This document shows, piece by piece, positions 1 through 10,321 of a DNA stretch of 64,000 nucleotides. Position 1 is the first letter of the stretch. Every line of letters starts with the position of its first letter. The stretch is from Gillisia sp. Hel1_33_143. GTDB taxonomy: Bacteria; Bacteroidota; Bacteroidia; Flavobacteriales; Flavobacteriaceae. The notes below the pieces were generated by a model. It ran no database searches, had not been told where the DNA came from, and worked only from the letters and a program-made list of their open reading frames with translations. The stretch is taken from assembly GCF_900104765.1 (NCBI RefSeq), contig NZ_LT629737.1:372001-436000 (forward strand), read 5' to 3'. Position numbers and translations under genes: made by a program.

Positions 1-72
1 CCTGCAACCAACCAAACTGCACCTGCAGCTTCTCCTGTTCAACAACAGACGGAGGCTCAAGACAACCAGTAG
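1..72 (+). CDS. secG: Preprotein translocase subunit SecG, C-terminal end (partial)
   Basis: Only the last 23 codons are present; the frame is open from base 1 and stops at 70-72. The visible tail is rich in Ala, Pro, Gln and Thr and has no domain of its own. I call it SecG because Flavobacteriaceae commonly carry secG directly before groES and because SecG in this group ends in a low-complexity Gln/Pro/Ala tail. That is positional inference; the membrane helices that would prove it lie outside the window. A hairpin terminator follows, so it is transcribed apart from groESL. Confidence 0.5.
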   Translation, partial: PATNQTAPAASPVQQQTEAQDNQ

Positions 73-97
73 ATCATTCAAAAGCTTTATATACAGG

Positions 98-128
98 AAT
101 GCCAGCTTATGACAAGCTGGCATTTTTT
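98..128 (+). terminator. Intrinsic terminator after secG
   Basis: A GC-containing hairpin (stem about 99-108 pairing with 114-123, short loop) is followed by a run of T. It separates the upstream gene from groES. Confidence 0.85.
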
Positions 129-218
129 GTTTATATATGTCAGTAATATGGTAGTGGCATAATTTTAGTCAGTTATAGCAATACGAGATAAAAACTAATT
201 AAATAAAAATAATTACAC

Positions 219-494
219 ATGGCATTAAACATTAAACCGCTTTCAGACAGAGTTCTTATTGAGCCTGCTGCAGCCGAAACCAAAACCGCTTCAGGAATTT
301 ACATTCCAGAAACTGCAAAAGAAAAACCTCAAAAAGGTAAAGTAGTAGCTGTTGGGAAAGGATCTAAAAAGCATGAAATGACTGTTAAGGTTGGAGATGA
401 AGTACTTTATGGTAAATATGCTGGAACCGAGCTAAAACTAGAAGGTAAAGATTATCTAATTATGCGAGAAGACGATATTCTTGCAATTGTGTAA
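219..494 (+). CDS. groES: Co-chaperonin GroES
   Basis: GroES is the heptameric lid of the GroEL folding chamber in the cytoplasm. The 91-residue product has the full family length, starts [12 protein letters not shown], carries the mobile-loop region (about 17-35) and ends in the usual hydrophobic ILAIV. The ATG at 219 matches the family start. groEL follows after about 110 bases, so the two probably form the usual operon. A TAATTTTA sequence at 160-167 resembles a Bacteroidota -7 box but lacks the final G and has no matching -33 element. I found no CIRCE-type inverted repeat upstream, so HrcA control is not supported by the sequence. Confidence 0.97.
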   Translation: MALNIKPLSDRVLIEPAAAETKTASGIYIPETAKEKPQKGKVVAVGKGSKKHEMTVKVGDEVLYGKYAGTELKLEGKDYLIMREDDILAIV

Positions 495-564
495 ACTTCA
501 CAAAAATTCATACCACTGTTATAAGTTGGATATGAAAAAAACCAAATAAAATACAATTAACTAA

Positions 565-2241
<1,677 letters not shown>

Positions 2242-2272
2242 GACTATCATCATAAGCCCTAAATATTTTATC

Positions 2273-2312
2273 AATACCCGCTTTATTTATTTAGAGCGGG
2301 TATTTTTTTTTA
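2273..2312 (+). terminator. Intrinsic terminator of groESL
   Basis: A ten-base-pair stem (2273-2282 with 2295-2304) is followed by a long T run to 2310. Confidence 0.9.
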
Positions 2313-2361
2313 TAATTTGCTAACTTCTGAAGATCAAACATCAGAATTTCAATTTTTATAT

Positions 2362-3369
2362 ATGAATAGACAATATTGGATCTTACTTGTTTTAATTGGT
2401 ATTCTAGCGATTACTTACTTTACAGGACCAACAATACCAACTCCCAAATATTCCACTACGACTCCTGTTTACCCCGAAAATCTACAAGAGTTAGAAGAGA
2501 AAATAACAACATCTGAAGCCTCGTTTCAAACCAGAGAGGATAATGAAGCTAGGATAATTTGGCAGGATAGTATTCCAAAAAAAACAGAATATAGTATAGT
2601 GTATCTCCATGGATTTGCGGGGAGCTACCAGGATGGCTTTCCTGTTAATGTGAATATCGCAGATACTTTACATGCAAACATCTATTTAGCAAGATGGTCT
2701 GGCCATGGATTAAAACCACCGCATTCTTTAAACGATTTTACTCCAGATAATGCCTGGATGTCTGCAAAAGAGGCGCTTGAAATAGGAAAAACAATAGGAA
2801 AGAAAGTAATTATTATGAGCACCTCAACCGGAGGAACCTTAGCTTTGAATTTAGCTGCTACCTACCCAGAATCTGTTTATGCCATAATAAACATGGGGCC
2901 TAATGTAGAAGATGATATGCCGGGAACTTTTATATTAAATTCGCATTGGGGATATGAAATAGCCAATTTGATCTCTCTTGGCTCCAATAAAAAAATAGAA
3001 CACGAACAGGAAATTGCTAGAAATTATTGGGATACTATTTATCCATCTAAAGCGCTGGTAGATCTTCAGGTTTTAGTTGAAAGTACTATGACACCAAAAA
3101 CTTTCAAAAAAATTAATTCTCCTGTACTTACATTATTTTATAAGAAAAATGCTTTTGAAAAAGATGAACATGTTGAAGTAAGCGTCTATCCGGAGATGTA
3201 TGAACTATTATCTACTCCAAGCTCTAAAAAGAAATTGGTAGCTTTAAAAACGCCGGAAACTCATTTTGTGGGTAGTGAGATAAAATCTAAAGACACAAAG
3301 ATCGTTGAAAAGGAAATTGTAAAATTTCTAACGGAGAATCTAAAAATAGATTTAAACACTCTGAAATAA
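2362..3369 (+). CDS. Membrane-anchored alpha/beta hydrolase
   Basis: A 335-residue protein of the alpha/beta hydrolase fold; substrate unknown. Residues 5-22 form one hydrophobic anchor helix, so the catalytic domain probably faces the periplasm. An oxyanion-type segment YLHGFAGS lies at 81-88. The likely nucleophile is Ser155 in STSTGG (153-158), where the usual first Gly of GxSxG is Ser. The likely catalytic His is H301 in THFVG. I chose the ATG at 2362 because it starts right at the anchor; a TTG at 2317 would add 15 unrelated residues. It stands alone after groEL and converges on clpX across a shared terminator. It could be a lysophospholipase-like or carboxylesterase enzyme. Confidence 0.8.
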   Translation: MNRQYWILLVLIGILAITYFTGPTIPTPKYSTTTPVYPENLQELEEKITTSEASFQTREDNEARIIWQDSIPKKTEYSIVYLHGFAGSYQDGFPVNVNIADTLHANIYLARWSGHGLKPPHSLNDFTPDNAWMSAKEALEIGKTIGKKVIIMSTSTGGTLALNLAATYPESVYAIINMGPNVEDDMPGTFILNSHWGYEIANLISLGSNKKIEHEQEIARNYWDTIYPSKALVDLQVLVESTMTPKTFKKINSPVLTLFYKKNAFEKDEHVEVSVYPEMYELLSTPSSKKKLVALKTPETHFVGSEIKSKDTKIVEKEIVKFLTENLKIDLNTLK

Positions 3370-3385
3370 ATTTAAGTTTACACCA

Positions 3386-3422
3386 TAAAAAAAGCCACCT
3401 TTAAAAGTGGCTTTTTTTTTAT
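3386..3422. terminator. Bidirectional terminator between hydrolase and clpX
   Basis: Stem 3392-3398 with 3407-3413, with an A run on its left and a T run on its right, so it can stop transcription from both converging genes. Confidence 0.85.
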
Positions 3423-3436
3423 TTTATAAGAACATC

Positions 3437-4669
3437 TTAAGATACTGCTTTCAACTTATTAATGGTTGAGTTATTAAGCATATTCTCCGCATACTCTTTT
3501 GTAACATTAAGTTTATGTTCTCCACTTTCTGGAAGTTCGAACATAGCATCTGTAAGAATAGCTTCACATAATGAACGTAGCCCTCTAGCACCTAACTTAT
3601 ATTCTATTGCTTTCTCTACGATAAAATCTAAGGCATCATCTGTAATATCAAACTCGATATCATCCATTTCAAACAACTTTTGATATTGTTTGATAATAGC
3701 ATTTTTAGGCTCCGTAAGAATTGCTCTTAAAGTTCCTTTATCTAAAGGATTCATATATGTTAATGCCGGCAATCTACCAATGATCTCAGGAATCAGTCCA
3801 AAATCTTTAAGATCTTTAGGAATGATATACTTTAAAAGGTTGGTACGCTCTATCTCATCATCTCCTTTAGACGCGCTAAAACCTACCGCTTGCATATTTA
3901 AACGCTTACTAATATTTCTTTCGATACCATCAAAAGCACCACCAGCAATGAATAAGATATTTTCTGTATCTACTTCAATAAACTTTTGATCTGGATGCTT
4001 ACGCCCTCCTTTTGGTGGAACATTAACGGTAGTTCCTTCCAAAAGTTTTAAAAGTGCCTGTTGCACTCCTTCTCCAGAAACATCTCTTGTAATAGAAGGA
4101 TTGTCACTTTTTCGTGCAATCTTATCTATCTCATCTATAAATACAATTCCGTGTTGAGCTTTCTCTAAATTATAATCTGCAGCTTGTAATAGCTTAGTTA
4201 AAATTCCTTCTACATCCTCCCCAACATATCCTGCTTCTGTAAGTACAGTTGCATCTACAATTGCTAAAGGAACATTAAGCATCTTAGAAATTGTCTTAGC
4301 CATAAGGGTTTTTCCTGTTCCGGTCTCCCCTACCATGATAATATTACTTTTTTGGATCTCTATATCATCATCAGACTTTGGCTGCAGTAAACGCTTGTAG
4401 TGATTATAAACCGCTACAGACATTACTTTCTTTGTTGCTTCCTGACCGATGATATATTCATCTAAAAAGGCTTTAATAGCCTTTGGTTTGCTTAACATTA
4501 GATCTGCAGACAATTCTTTAGCCTCACCCTGTTTAGACTCTTCTATAACAATACCGTGAGCCTGCTCTATACACTTATCACATATATGAGCATCCAGTCC
4601 TGCAATTAATAGATTGGTTTCTGGTTTTTTCCTTCCACAAAAGGAACATTCTAAATCATCTTTCGCCAT
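3437..4669 (-). CDS. clpX: ATP-dependent Clp protease ATP-binding subunit ClpX
   Basis: ClpX is the AAA+ unfoldase that feeds substrates into ClpP. The 410-residue product has an N-terminal zinc-binding domain (Cys8, Cys11, Cys30, Cys33), Walker A GETGTGKT at 114-121, Walker B VFIDEID at 176-182, and a C-terminal sensor-2 region around [10 protein letters not shown] chose the ATG at 4669, which gives the family start [11 protein letters not shown]; a TTG at 4684 would add five residues. It lies 68 bases after clpP, with a 12-base-pair hairpin in between. It appears to be the last gene of a tig-clpP-clpX unit. Confidence 0.97.
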   Translation of the reverse strand: MAKDDLECSFCGRKKPETNLLIAGLDAHICDKCIEQAHGIVIEESKQGEAKELSADLMLSKPKAIKAFLDEYIIGQEATKKVMSVAVYNHYKRLLQPKSDDDIEIQKSNIIMVGETGTGKTLMAKTISKMLNVPLAIVDATVLTEAGYVGEDVEGILTKLLQAADYNLEKAQHGIVFIDEIDKIARKSDNPSITRDVSGEGVQQALLKLLEGTTVNVPPKGGRKHPDQKFIEVDTENILFIAGGAFDGIERNISKRLNMQAVGFSASKGDDEIERTNLLKYIIPKDLKDFGLIPEIIGRLPALTYMNPLDKGTLRAILTEPKNAIIKQYQKLFEMDDIEFDITDDALDFIVEKAIEYKLGARGLRSLCEAILTDAMFELPESGEHKLNVTKEYAENMLNNSTINKLKAVS

Positions 4670-4687
4670 TGGTTGTCTTTTCAAATT

Positions 4688-4729
4688 TTAAATACCATCA
4701 CTACATAACTTATTAGCGATGGTATTTAA
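4688..4729 (-). other. Intergenic hairpin between clpP and clpX
   Basis: An inverted repeat of about 12 base pairs (4688-4699 with 4718-4729, 18-base loop) fills most of the gap just before the clpX start. No T run follows on the minus strand, so a plain terminator is unlikely; an mRNA processing or stabilising element is possible. Confidence 0.6.
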
Positions 4730-4737
4730 GATATGTA

Positions 4738-5415
4738 TTATGATTCTCTCTTTAAAACTTCATCAATCATCCCGTACTCCTTAGCTTTTTCTGCTCTCAT
4801 CCAGAAATCTCTATCACTATCATCTGCGATCTTTTCATAAGGTTGCCCAGTGTGCTTAGCAATGATATCATACAACTCTTTTTTAAGCGTTAGGATCTCG
4901 CGCGCTGTGATCTCAATATCACTTGCCTGTCCTTGTGCTCCACCAAGAGGCTGATGAATCATAACTCTAGAATGTGGAAGTCCACTTCTTTTTCCTTTTG
5001 CACCAGCACATAATAATACTGCTCCCATAGATGCAGCCATACCTGTACAAATAGTAGCAACATCTGGCTTTATGAACTGCATGGTATCGTAAATTCCCAA
5101 ACCTGCATATACACTTCCTCCCGGAGAGTTAATATAAATCTGAATATCTTTGGATGCGTCTGTACTCTCTAAGAACAATAGTTGAGCTTGTATAATATTA
5201 GCTACCTGGTCATTGATCCCGGTGCCCATAAATATAATTCTATCCATCATTAACCTTGAAAATACATCCATGGCTACTGCATTCATTTGACGTTCTTCTA
5301 TAATATTTGGAGTCATACCAACCGGCATCATGCTACTTACTATTTGGTTATAGTAATTGCTATTTATACCGCGATCCTTAATGGCATATTTCTCGAATTC
5401 TTTTCCGTAATCCAT
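4738..5415 (-). CDS. clpP: ATP-dependent Clp protease proteolytic subunit ClpP
   Basis: ClpP is the serine peptidase chamber of the ClpXP protease. The 225-residue product has the catalytic triad Ser129 (in GMAASMG), His154 (in MIHQP) and Asp203 (in DRDFW), with the spacing seen in the family. The NSPGG turn at 96-100 forms the oxyanion region. The N-terminus is about 30 residues longer than in E. coli, which probably includes the self-processed propeptide. It lies between tig and clpX, and the co-location of trigger factor with the protease is the usual bacterial arrangement. A hairpin sits in the 86-base gap after tig. Confidence 0.97.
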   Translation of the reverse strand: MDYGKEFEKYAIKDRGINSNYYNQIVSSMMPVGMTPNIIEERQMNAVAMDVFSRLMMDRIIFMGTGINDQVANIIQAQLLFLESTDASKDIQIYINSPGGSVYAGLGIYDTMQFIKPDVATICTGMAASMGAVLLCAGAKGKRSGLPHSRVMIHQPLGGAQGQASDIEITAREILTLKKELYDIIAKHTGQPYEKIADDSDRDFWMRAEKAKEYGMIDEVLKRES

Positions 5416-5444
5416 AGCTTTTAAAGTTCTTTTTTTTAAGTAAA

Positions 5445-5475
5445 TAAGGCGTTACCCTTATTGGTTAACGCCTTA
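5445..5475 (-). other. Intergenic hairpin between tig and clpP
   Basis: A perfect ten-base-pair stem (5445-5454 with 5466-5475) with an 11-base loop. On the minus strand it is followed by TTTACTT and then A residues, so it is at best a weak terminator. It could lower clpPX expression relative to tig or mark a processing site. Confidence 0.65.
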
Positions 5476-5501
5476 AAGATATGATTAAATATCAAGAAAG
5501 A

Positions 5502-6824
5502 CTACTTGTAGATCTCTTTAACAAAGTCTTCATAAGTTACTTCTTTCTCTTTCAATTTGATATTCTCTTTGTAGAAACCAAGAAGTTTTTCATTCATGAT
5601 CTGCTCAGATAAACGCTTTACTTCATCTTGATTAGATAAAACTCTAGCAGCAATGTCATCCAATTCTTTTTCTGCAGGATCGGTTTGACCGAACTGAGCC
5701 ATTTGTTCTTTAATTCTTTCTACAGTAAAGGCCTTAAGATCTTCAAATTTAACTTCTAATTTATTCTCCTGAATTAATTTTCCTTCAATAAGTTGAAAGC
5801 GTAATCCTTGCTCGCTCTTGGTATATTCTTCTACCGCTTCCTCTTGAGTTAGTGGCTTTTCTCCAACTGTTTGAATCCATTTTTGTAAGAATTCTTTTGG
5901 AAGGTCAAATTTGTTGTTTTCAATTAATGCTTCAGTAACATCATTTAACAATTGCTGATCGCTCTGTTGCTTGAATTGTTTTGCAGCATCTTCTTTGATC
6001 TTTTCTTTAAGATCTTCTACAGATTTCACTTCTTCGTTCGCAAATAACTTATCGAACAATTCTTTATTCAATTCTGCTAATTCCTGCTTATTGATCTCTT
6101 TAATAGTAAATTCTACAGCAACATCAAGATCATGAGCTTTATCGTGTTCTACTTTAAGTAGTTCCACCAATTGGTGATCATCTTCAAAAAGACCTTTAGT
6201 TTTAAGGCTTATGACATCTCCAACCTTTGCTCCTAAAAATTTATTAAGGTTTTTCTTTCCTTTTAAATTTTCTAATGGAAGTGAAGTTTCATTATCAATA
6301 CCTTCTTCTTCATTCTTAAAAGTCCCGGTAAGAATATCATTTTCTTCTGCAACTTCTTTAGAAACAAGTTTTCCATATTGCTTTTGGATTTGGGTTACCT
6401 GATTGTCTATCATCTCTTCCCCAGCTACAATATTATAATGCGTAATTGGCTCTTTAGTCTTAAGATCTAAATCAAATTTAGGAGATAATCCTAATTCAAA
6501 TTCAAAGCTATAATCATCTTTATTCCAATCAAAATTTTTCTGTTCTTTTGGAAGTGGATTTCCTAAAACATCTAATTTTTCTTCGGTTAAATATTTATTA
6601 AGTGCATCTTGCAATAACTTATTCACCTCGTCTACCAGAACGGCTTGTCCATATTGTTTTTTCACCATTCCCATTGGAACATGACCTTTTCTAAAACCAG
6701 GAATATTTGCATTTTTCCTGTAATCTTTTAGAATCTTATCAACTTTCTCGTTATAGTCTTCCTTTGCGATTTCTACTTTAACTACCGCATTCAATTCATC
6801 AATATTCTCTCTGGTAATATTCAT
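5502..6824 (-). CDS. tig: Trigger factor
   Basis: Trigger factor is the ribosome-bound chaperone that meets nascent chains at the exit tunnel. The 440-residue product has the ribosome-binding signature PGFRKGHVPMGMV near residues 42-55, a central region corresponding to the FKBP-like domain (about 150-245) and a long helical C-terminal domain. The ATG at 6824 fits the family start. It is the first gene of tig-clpP-clpX and has a very clear Bacteroidota promoter at 6851-6880. The central domain looks diverged from the E. coli form, which is common in Bacteroidota, so prolyl isomerase activity should not be assumed. Confidence 0.95.
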   Translation of the reverse strand: MNITRENIDELNAVVKVEIAKEDYNEKVDKILKDYRKNANIPGFRKGHVPMGMVKKQYGQAVLVDEVNKLLQDALNKYLTEEKLDVLGNPLPKEQKNFDWNKDDYSFEFELGLSPKFDLDLKTKEPITHYNIVAGEEMIDNQVTQIQKQYGKLVSKEVAEENDILTGTFKNEEEGIDNETSLPLENLKGKKNLNKFLGAKVGDVISLKTKGLFEDDHQLVELLKVEHDKAHDLDVAVEFTIKEINKQELAELNKELFDKLFANEEVKSVEDLKEKIKEDAAKQFKQQSDQQLLNDVTEALIENNKFDLPKEFLQKWIQTVGEKPLTQEEAVEEYTKSEQGLRFQLIEGKLIQENKLEVKFEDLKAFTVERIKEQMAQFGQTDPAEKELDDIAARVLSNQDEVKRLSEQIMNEKLLGFYKENIKLKEKEVTYEDFVKEIYK

Positions 6825-6850
6825 CTTAACTTTTTATAAAAATTGGTGTG

Positions 6851-6880
6851 CAAAAGTACACATTTTTTGATTCTTCTCAA
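6851..6880 (-). promoter_or_regulatory. Promoter of tig-clpP-clpX
   Basis: On the minus strand the -33 TTG (6878-6880) is followed after 19 bases by the -7 box TACTTTTG (6851-6858), a match to the Bacteroidota consensus TTG-N19-TAnnTTTG. The tig ATG lies 26 bases downstream of the box. Confidence 0.8.
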
Positions 6881-6908
6881 AGTTTCAAATAGCTGAATTA
6901 CAGCTAGC

Positions 6909-7250
6909 TTAATCTGATCCTAATAACGAATAAAGTACAGATTGAAATAGCGAAAGCAATAAGCTAAAAATTAATGCAACCCAAAAACCATCTACTGCAA
7001 AGCCTGTAATAAATCCATCTGCAAGTAATATGATAACTGCATTAATTACAAGTAGGAATAACCCAAGGGTTATAATAGTTACAGGCAGGGTAAAGAGTAC
7101 TAAGATTGGCTTTACAATGAGATTTAAAAGCGCCAACACTATCGCTACAATAATTGCAGTGCCATATCCTGCTACACTTACGCCAGGTAAAAATTGTGAT
7201 AATAAAATTACCGCCACCGCAGTAAGTAATATTCTTAGAATGAACTTCAT
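6909..7250 (-). CDS. Phage holin family 4-type small membrane protein
   Basis: A 113-residue integral membrane protein with four hydrophobic segments, resembling the family often annotated as phage holin family 4 / DUF360 (YvlD-like). These are housekeeping bacterial membrane proteins of unknown function; no phage genes are near. I chose the ATG at 7250 because the product then begins MKFILRILL, a typical first helix; a longer frame to 7322 runs into the upstream terminator and is rejected. It stands alone between tig and the SGNH lipoprotein gene. Confidence 0.75.
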   Translation of the reverse strand: MKFILRILLTAVAVILLSQFLPGVSVAGYGTAIIVAIVLALLNLIVKPILVLFTLPVTIITLGLFLLVINAVIILLADGFITGFAVDGFWVALIFSLLLSLFQSVLYSLLGSD

Positions 7251-7285
7251 AATAATTCTATTTGAATTGATTCGAAACAAAATTG

Positions 7286-7317
7286 CAAAAAAAACGCCGG
7301 AAAAGTTCCGGCGTTTT
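7286..7317 (-). terminator. Intrinsic terminator of the FadL-SGNH operon
   Basis: A perfect twelve-base-pair stem (7291-7302 with 7306-7317), three-base loop, followed on the minus strand by eight T residues. Confidence 0.9.
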
Positions 7318-7374
7318 AACAATTTAAGATTTAATTATAATTAAGACATTTTCCCCTTAAATCATAGGTATTAT

Positions 7375-8937
7375 TTACTGTACGTTATTACTTACAGTTA
7401 TAGTATTATAGTTACCAATATTTACTTTAGGAACCGTAGAACCATACTTAGCATTTACTACATCTAAAATTCTATTTGCAATAAGGGCGTATCCACGAGG
7501 TGTTGGATGTACTCCATCTAAAGAAAAAGCACCACCAGTAGCAAACGTAGAAGTAACCATACCAGCATCATAAGCAACACCACCATTAGCAACCTTAGTT
7601 AATAATGCTCTTGTATCTAAATATGCTAAACCATTAGCATCGGCAAGACCTTTTATAGTTGCATTATAACTAGCTGTAGCTGTAGAAATATTAAGCAACT
7701 CATCTCTATCTAACGCATCTTTATCGTCTATCCCGCTAACTGCATCAATAACCATCTGAGCTTGTTCTGCAGTTGGCTGACCACCAGTTTGAAGAATTCC
7801 CAATACTTGCATTACCTCTGGAGATAATACTACAGAACCGTAACCTTGCGCTAATGCACCCTGATTGATAGTAAGAAGTAGTAATTCATCATCTGTCATC
7901 TGACGGAAACCTAAAGGATTGGTATCTGATTTAGGCACATCTATTAAAAATCTATTTGGACCTGCATTAAATGTAATTGCATATTGTGCAGCTAGGGCTT
8001 GAGCTTGTGGCCCAGGAACTCCTTTTAACATTAAGCTTTGAGTAGTGATTCCTGTTACAGCCTGAAAAAATCCAGTTAAACTAGCAGCTGTACCAGCATC
8101 TAATACCAAGGCATTGTTAGGAACCGTAGTAAAGAAAGGAACAGAAGTTACATCAGGAATATTCAACAACACCCCATCTGCACCATTTCCAGTTAAAGCT
8201 GAAACTAATTGAGAATACACAGCTCCAAATACACTAGGATCTGTAATATCATTTGCTCCATACCCAGCAAAATTTTGATCTCCAGTTCTATCTTCTCCTA
8301 TTCCTCCAGAAGTAGCGTATGCCAACACATCATTATTCCCTATAAACAATGAAAAGAAAGTAGGATTTTGTGCTACTGCATCTGCAATAACGGTTGTTCC
8401 TGGTGTTGAAGCAAATCTAACAAAATATGGGTTGGCTGTTCCAACTGCAACTCCAGATACATCTCCATATCCTGGAGCTAATAAATGAAAACTTTTTGCA
8501 CCCGGCACACCCATATTATTAAAAGGACCTGCCAAAACGTTAGTAATATCTGTAGTAGAAGTTCCTGCTAAAACTCTAGGAGCAGGATTTCCATTCGCAT
8601 CTACAGCTAAAACTCTTCTATTCGAAGTAATTTGATTTCCAGCTAACAATAATCCTCCAAGATTATCAGACATTAGAGGTTGCTTAAATTCTGAAGTTTC
8701 CTGAACCAATGAGAATTGTTGCGCTAAAATGTTTGGGTAAGAGGTTTCTTGTCCCGTAATGTAAAGTGCTCCATCTGCGTATCCAGCAGTAAGGGAATTA
8801 CCAAGAGCAACATAATTTGTAAAATCTGCATCTCCGTTAGAGTAAAAACCAGGTTCATCTATAGGATTGTCTAATTCTGGTTCGCATGAAACTACCCCAA
8901 GAGCTAGAAACGGTAAATATTTTAAATAATTTTTCAT
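7375..8937 (-). CDS. SGNH/GDSL hydrolase family lipoprotein
   Basis: A 520-residue surface or periplasmic lipoprotein; the lipobox ends at Cys18 (LGVVSC), implying signal peptidase II processing. SGNH blocks are visible: block I with Ser48 in GNSL (46-49), a block II Gly near 144, block III GNND at 200-203, and block V with Asp474 and His477 in DGVHP. This predicts an esterase or lipase; the substrate is not deducible. A large insertion between blocks III and V makes it much longer than typical GDSL enzymes. It lies 22 bases after a FadL-type channel gene, which suggests that it releases or handles a lipid that the channel imports. Confidence 0.85.
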   Translation of the reverse strand: MKNYLKYLPFLALGVVSCEPELDNPIDEPGFYSNGDADFTNYVALGNSLTAGYADGALYITGQETSYPNILAQQFSLVQETSEFKQPLMSDNLGGLLLAGNQITSNRRVLAVDANGNPAPRVLAGTSTTDITNVLAGPFNNMGVPGAKSFHLLAPGYGDVSGVAVGTANPYFVRFASTPGTTVIADAVAQNPTFFSLFIGNNDVLAYATSGGIGEDRTGDQNFAGYGANDITDPSVFGAVYSQLVSALTGNGADGVLLNIPDVTSVPFFTTVPNNALVLDAGTAASLTGFFQAVTGITTQSLMLKGVPGPQAQALAAQYAITFNAGPNRFLIDVPKSDTNPLGFRQMTDDELLLLTINQGALAQGYGSVVLSPEVMQVLGILQTGGQPTAEQAQMVIDAVSGIDDKDALDRDELLNISTATASYNATIKGLADANGLAYLDTRALLTKVANGGVAYDAGMVTSTFATGGAFSLDGVHPTPRGYALIANRILDVVNAKYGSTVPKVNIGNYNTITVSNNVQ

Positions 8938-8959
8938 TTTTATAAACTGGTTTATAATA

Positions 8960-10207
8960 TTATAGTTTGTAAGTAATTCCTAATCCAGGTATAAAAGCGC
9001 TAGATTTATAGGTTCCAGAGAAAGGTACTGCCACTCCATTTTCAAAGTAATAATCATAAGAAGCGTCAACTTCTTTGAATCTTGAATAAAGGAAAGCTGC
9101 ATCTATAGCAAAATGATCACTTATGTTAAGCGAAAGACCTGCTGTAAAGTTGTTTGAATCATTACGAGGAGTTTCCGGAGCAAAATATCCTTCCTGAACA
9201 GGAGACTCATCAAAGTAGTAACCAGCTCTTAAAGTAATCCAATCTGTAGCTTCGTACTGAAGTCCGAATCTATAGTTAGAACTATCCTTATAGTTTCTAG
9301 GATTTGTAGAATCTGGAGTTGCATTTGCGAAGTCTATATCTAAAGAGTTATAAACGCTCCATAAGGTTTGATTATAATCAAAAGCAAATAACCACTTATC
9401 CATAAATTCATAAGATAGACCAACTGTTAATTCTGCAGGCATAGGTAAAGTTGCATCAAATTTAGTATCTGAGAACGGAGTTAAAGGAGAATTAGGAACA
9501 TTTTCAAATGTTGCATCCCCAGCTTCTGCCTCTAAAAGTATTTCAGAACGATAGTTAAAACCTACTCTTAAATTTTCTGTTGGAGAGAACATAGCACTTG
9601 CAGACCATCCCCAGTTTGTAACACCACTAGCATCTACAGTTACATTACTTCTATTTCCGTCAATATCTGTAACAGTTCTGTTCAGGTTTCTATTAAAGTT
9701 AACGCTTCCAGTTACAAAAATAGGCCCCCCTCCAACGCTAAAGTATTCTGATAATTTTACAGATACTAAAGGCTGAATATAGATAGCAGCTAAATCTATA
9801 TTATTTACTAAGTGTGAACCTGCCCAATCCTGTTCCCAATCTACAGCACTTCCGTAAGGCGTATACGCACTTAACCCCACTGCTAACCAGTCATTCACTT
9901 TATAAGTTGCATAAAGGTAAAAAGGAGTTCCAACAGGACTATCGGTTTCTGACGTTTGTCCAAATTCATCATTTTGAAATACCACTTTAGAGAATACTCC
10001 ACTCACCCCAGCAGAAACATTTAATCTGTTTTCTAGATACACAATACCAGATGGATTAAAGAAGCCCAATTCTGCACTGTTAACTACGGCCACACCGGTA
10101 TGCCCCATTGCCAAGGCACGCTGTCCTTGCAAACTCACACGATATCCTCCAGCGTAGATGGCAGATGTTGCCAAAACAAACACCGTTAGAAATAATAGTT
10201 TTTTCAT
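8960..10207 (-). CDS. FadL/OmpP1/TodX family outer membrane transporter
   Basis: A 415-residue outer membrane beta-barrel of the family that takes up long-chain fatty acids and other hydrophobic compounds. Residues 1-19 are a signal peptide ending in YAG. The mature protein opens with GGYRVSLQGQRALAMG and a NPSGIVYL segment, hallmarks of the family's plug region, and the rest shows alternating aromatic beta-strands up to a C-terminal hydrophobic strand. It is the first gene of a two-gene operon with an SGNH lipoprotein and has a near-consensus promoter. The exact substrate cannot be read from sequence. Confidence 0.9.
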   Translation of the reverse strand: MKKLLFLTVFVLATSAIYAGGYRVSLQGQRALAMGHTGVAVVNSAELGFFNPSGIVYLENRLNVSAGVSGVFSKVVFQNDEFGQTSETDSPVGTPFYLYATYKVNDWLAVGLSAYTPYGSAVDWEQDWAGSHLVNNIDLAAIYIQPLVSVKLSEYFSVGGGPIFVTGSVNFNRNLNRTVTDIDGNRSNVTVDASGVTNWGWSASAMFSPTENLRVGFNYRSEILLEAEAGDATFENVPNSPLTPFSDTKFDATLPMPAELTVGLSYEFMDKWLFAFDYNQTLWSVYNSLDIDFANATPDSTNPRNYKDSSNYRFGLQYEATDWITLRAGYYFDESPVQEGYFAPETPRNDSNNFTAGLSLNISDHFAIDAAFLYSRFKEVDASYDYYFENGVAVPFSGTYKSSAFIPGLGITYKL

Positions 10208-10250
10208 AATTTAATTTGGATTAGTTTTCGTTTTTGAAAAATGTACACCT

Positions 10251-10280
10251 CAAATTTAGCATAAAATACATATTACGCAA
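10251..10280 (-). promoter_or_regulatory. Promoter of the fadL-like/SGNH operon
   Basis: On the minus strand a -33 TTG (10278-10280), 19 bases, then -7 box TAAATTTG (10251-10258). The ATG is 43 bases downstream. Confidence 0.8.
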
Positions 10281-10321
10281 TAAATATGGCATTTTTATTA
10301 TGCGTACATAATATATCCACC

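Noticed and set aside
73-218. Possible CIRCE operator before groES
   Set aside because: I looked for a TTAGCACTC-N9-GAGTGCTAA-like repeat and found none.
6909-7250. Prophage remnant suggested by the holin-type family
   Set aside because: This family is a common chromosomal membrane protein and no other phage gene is present.
7251-7322. Longer start for the holin-like protein
   Set aside because: It would run through the terminator hairpin of the preceding operon, and the extra residues are not family-like.
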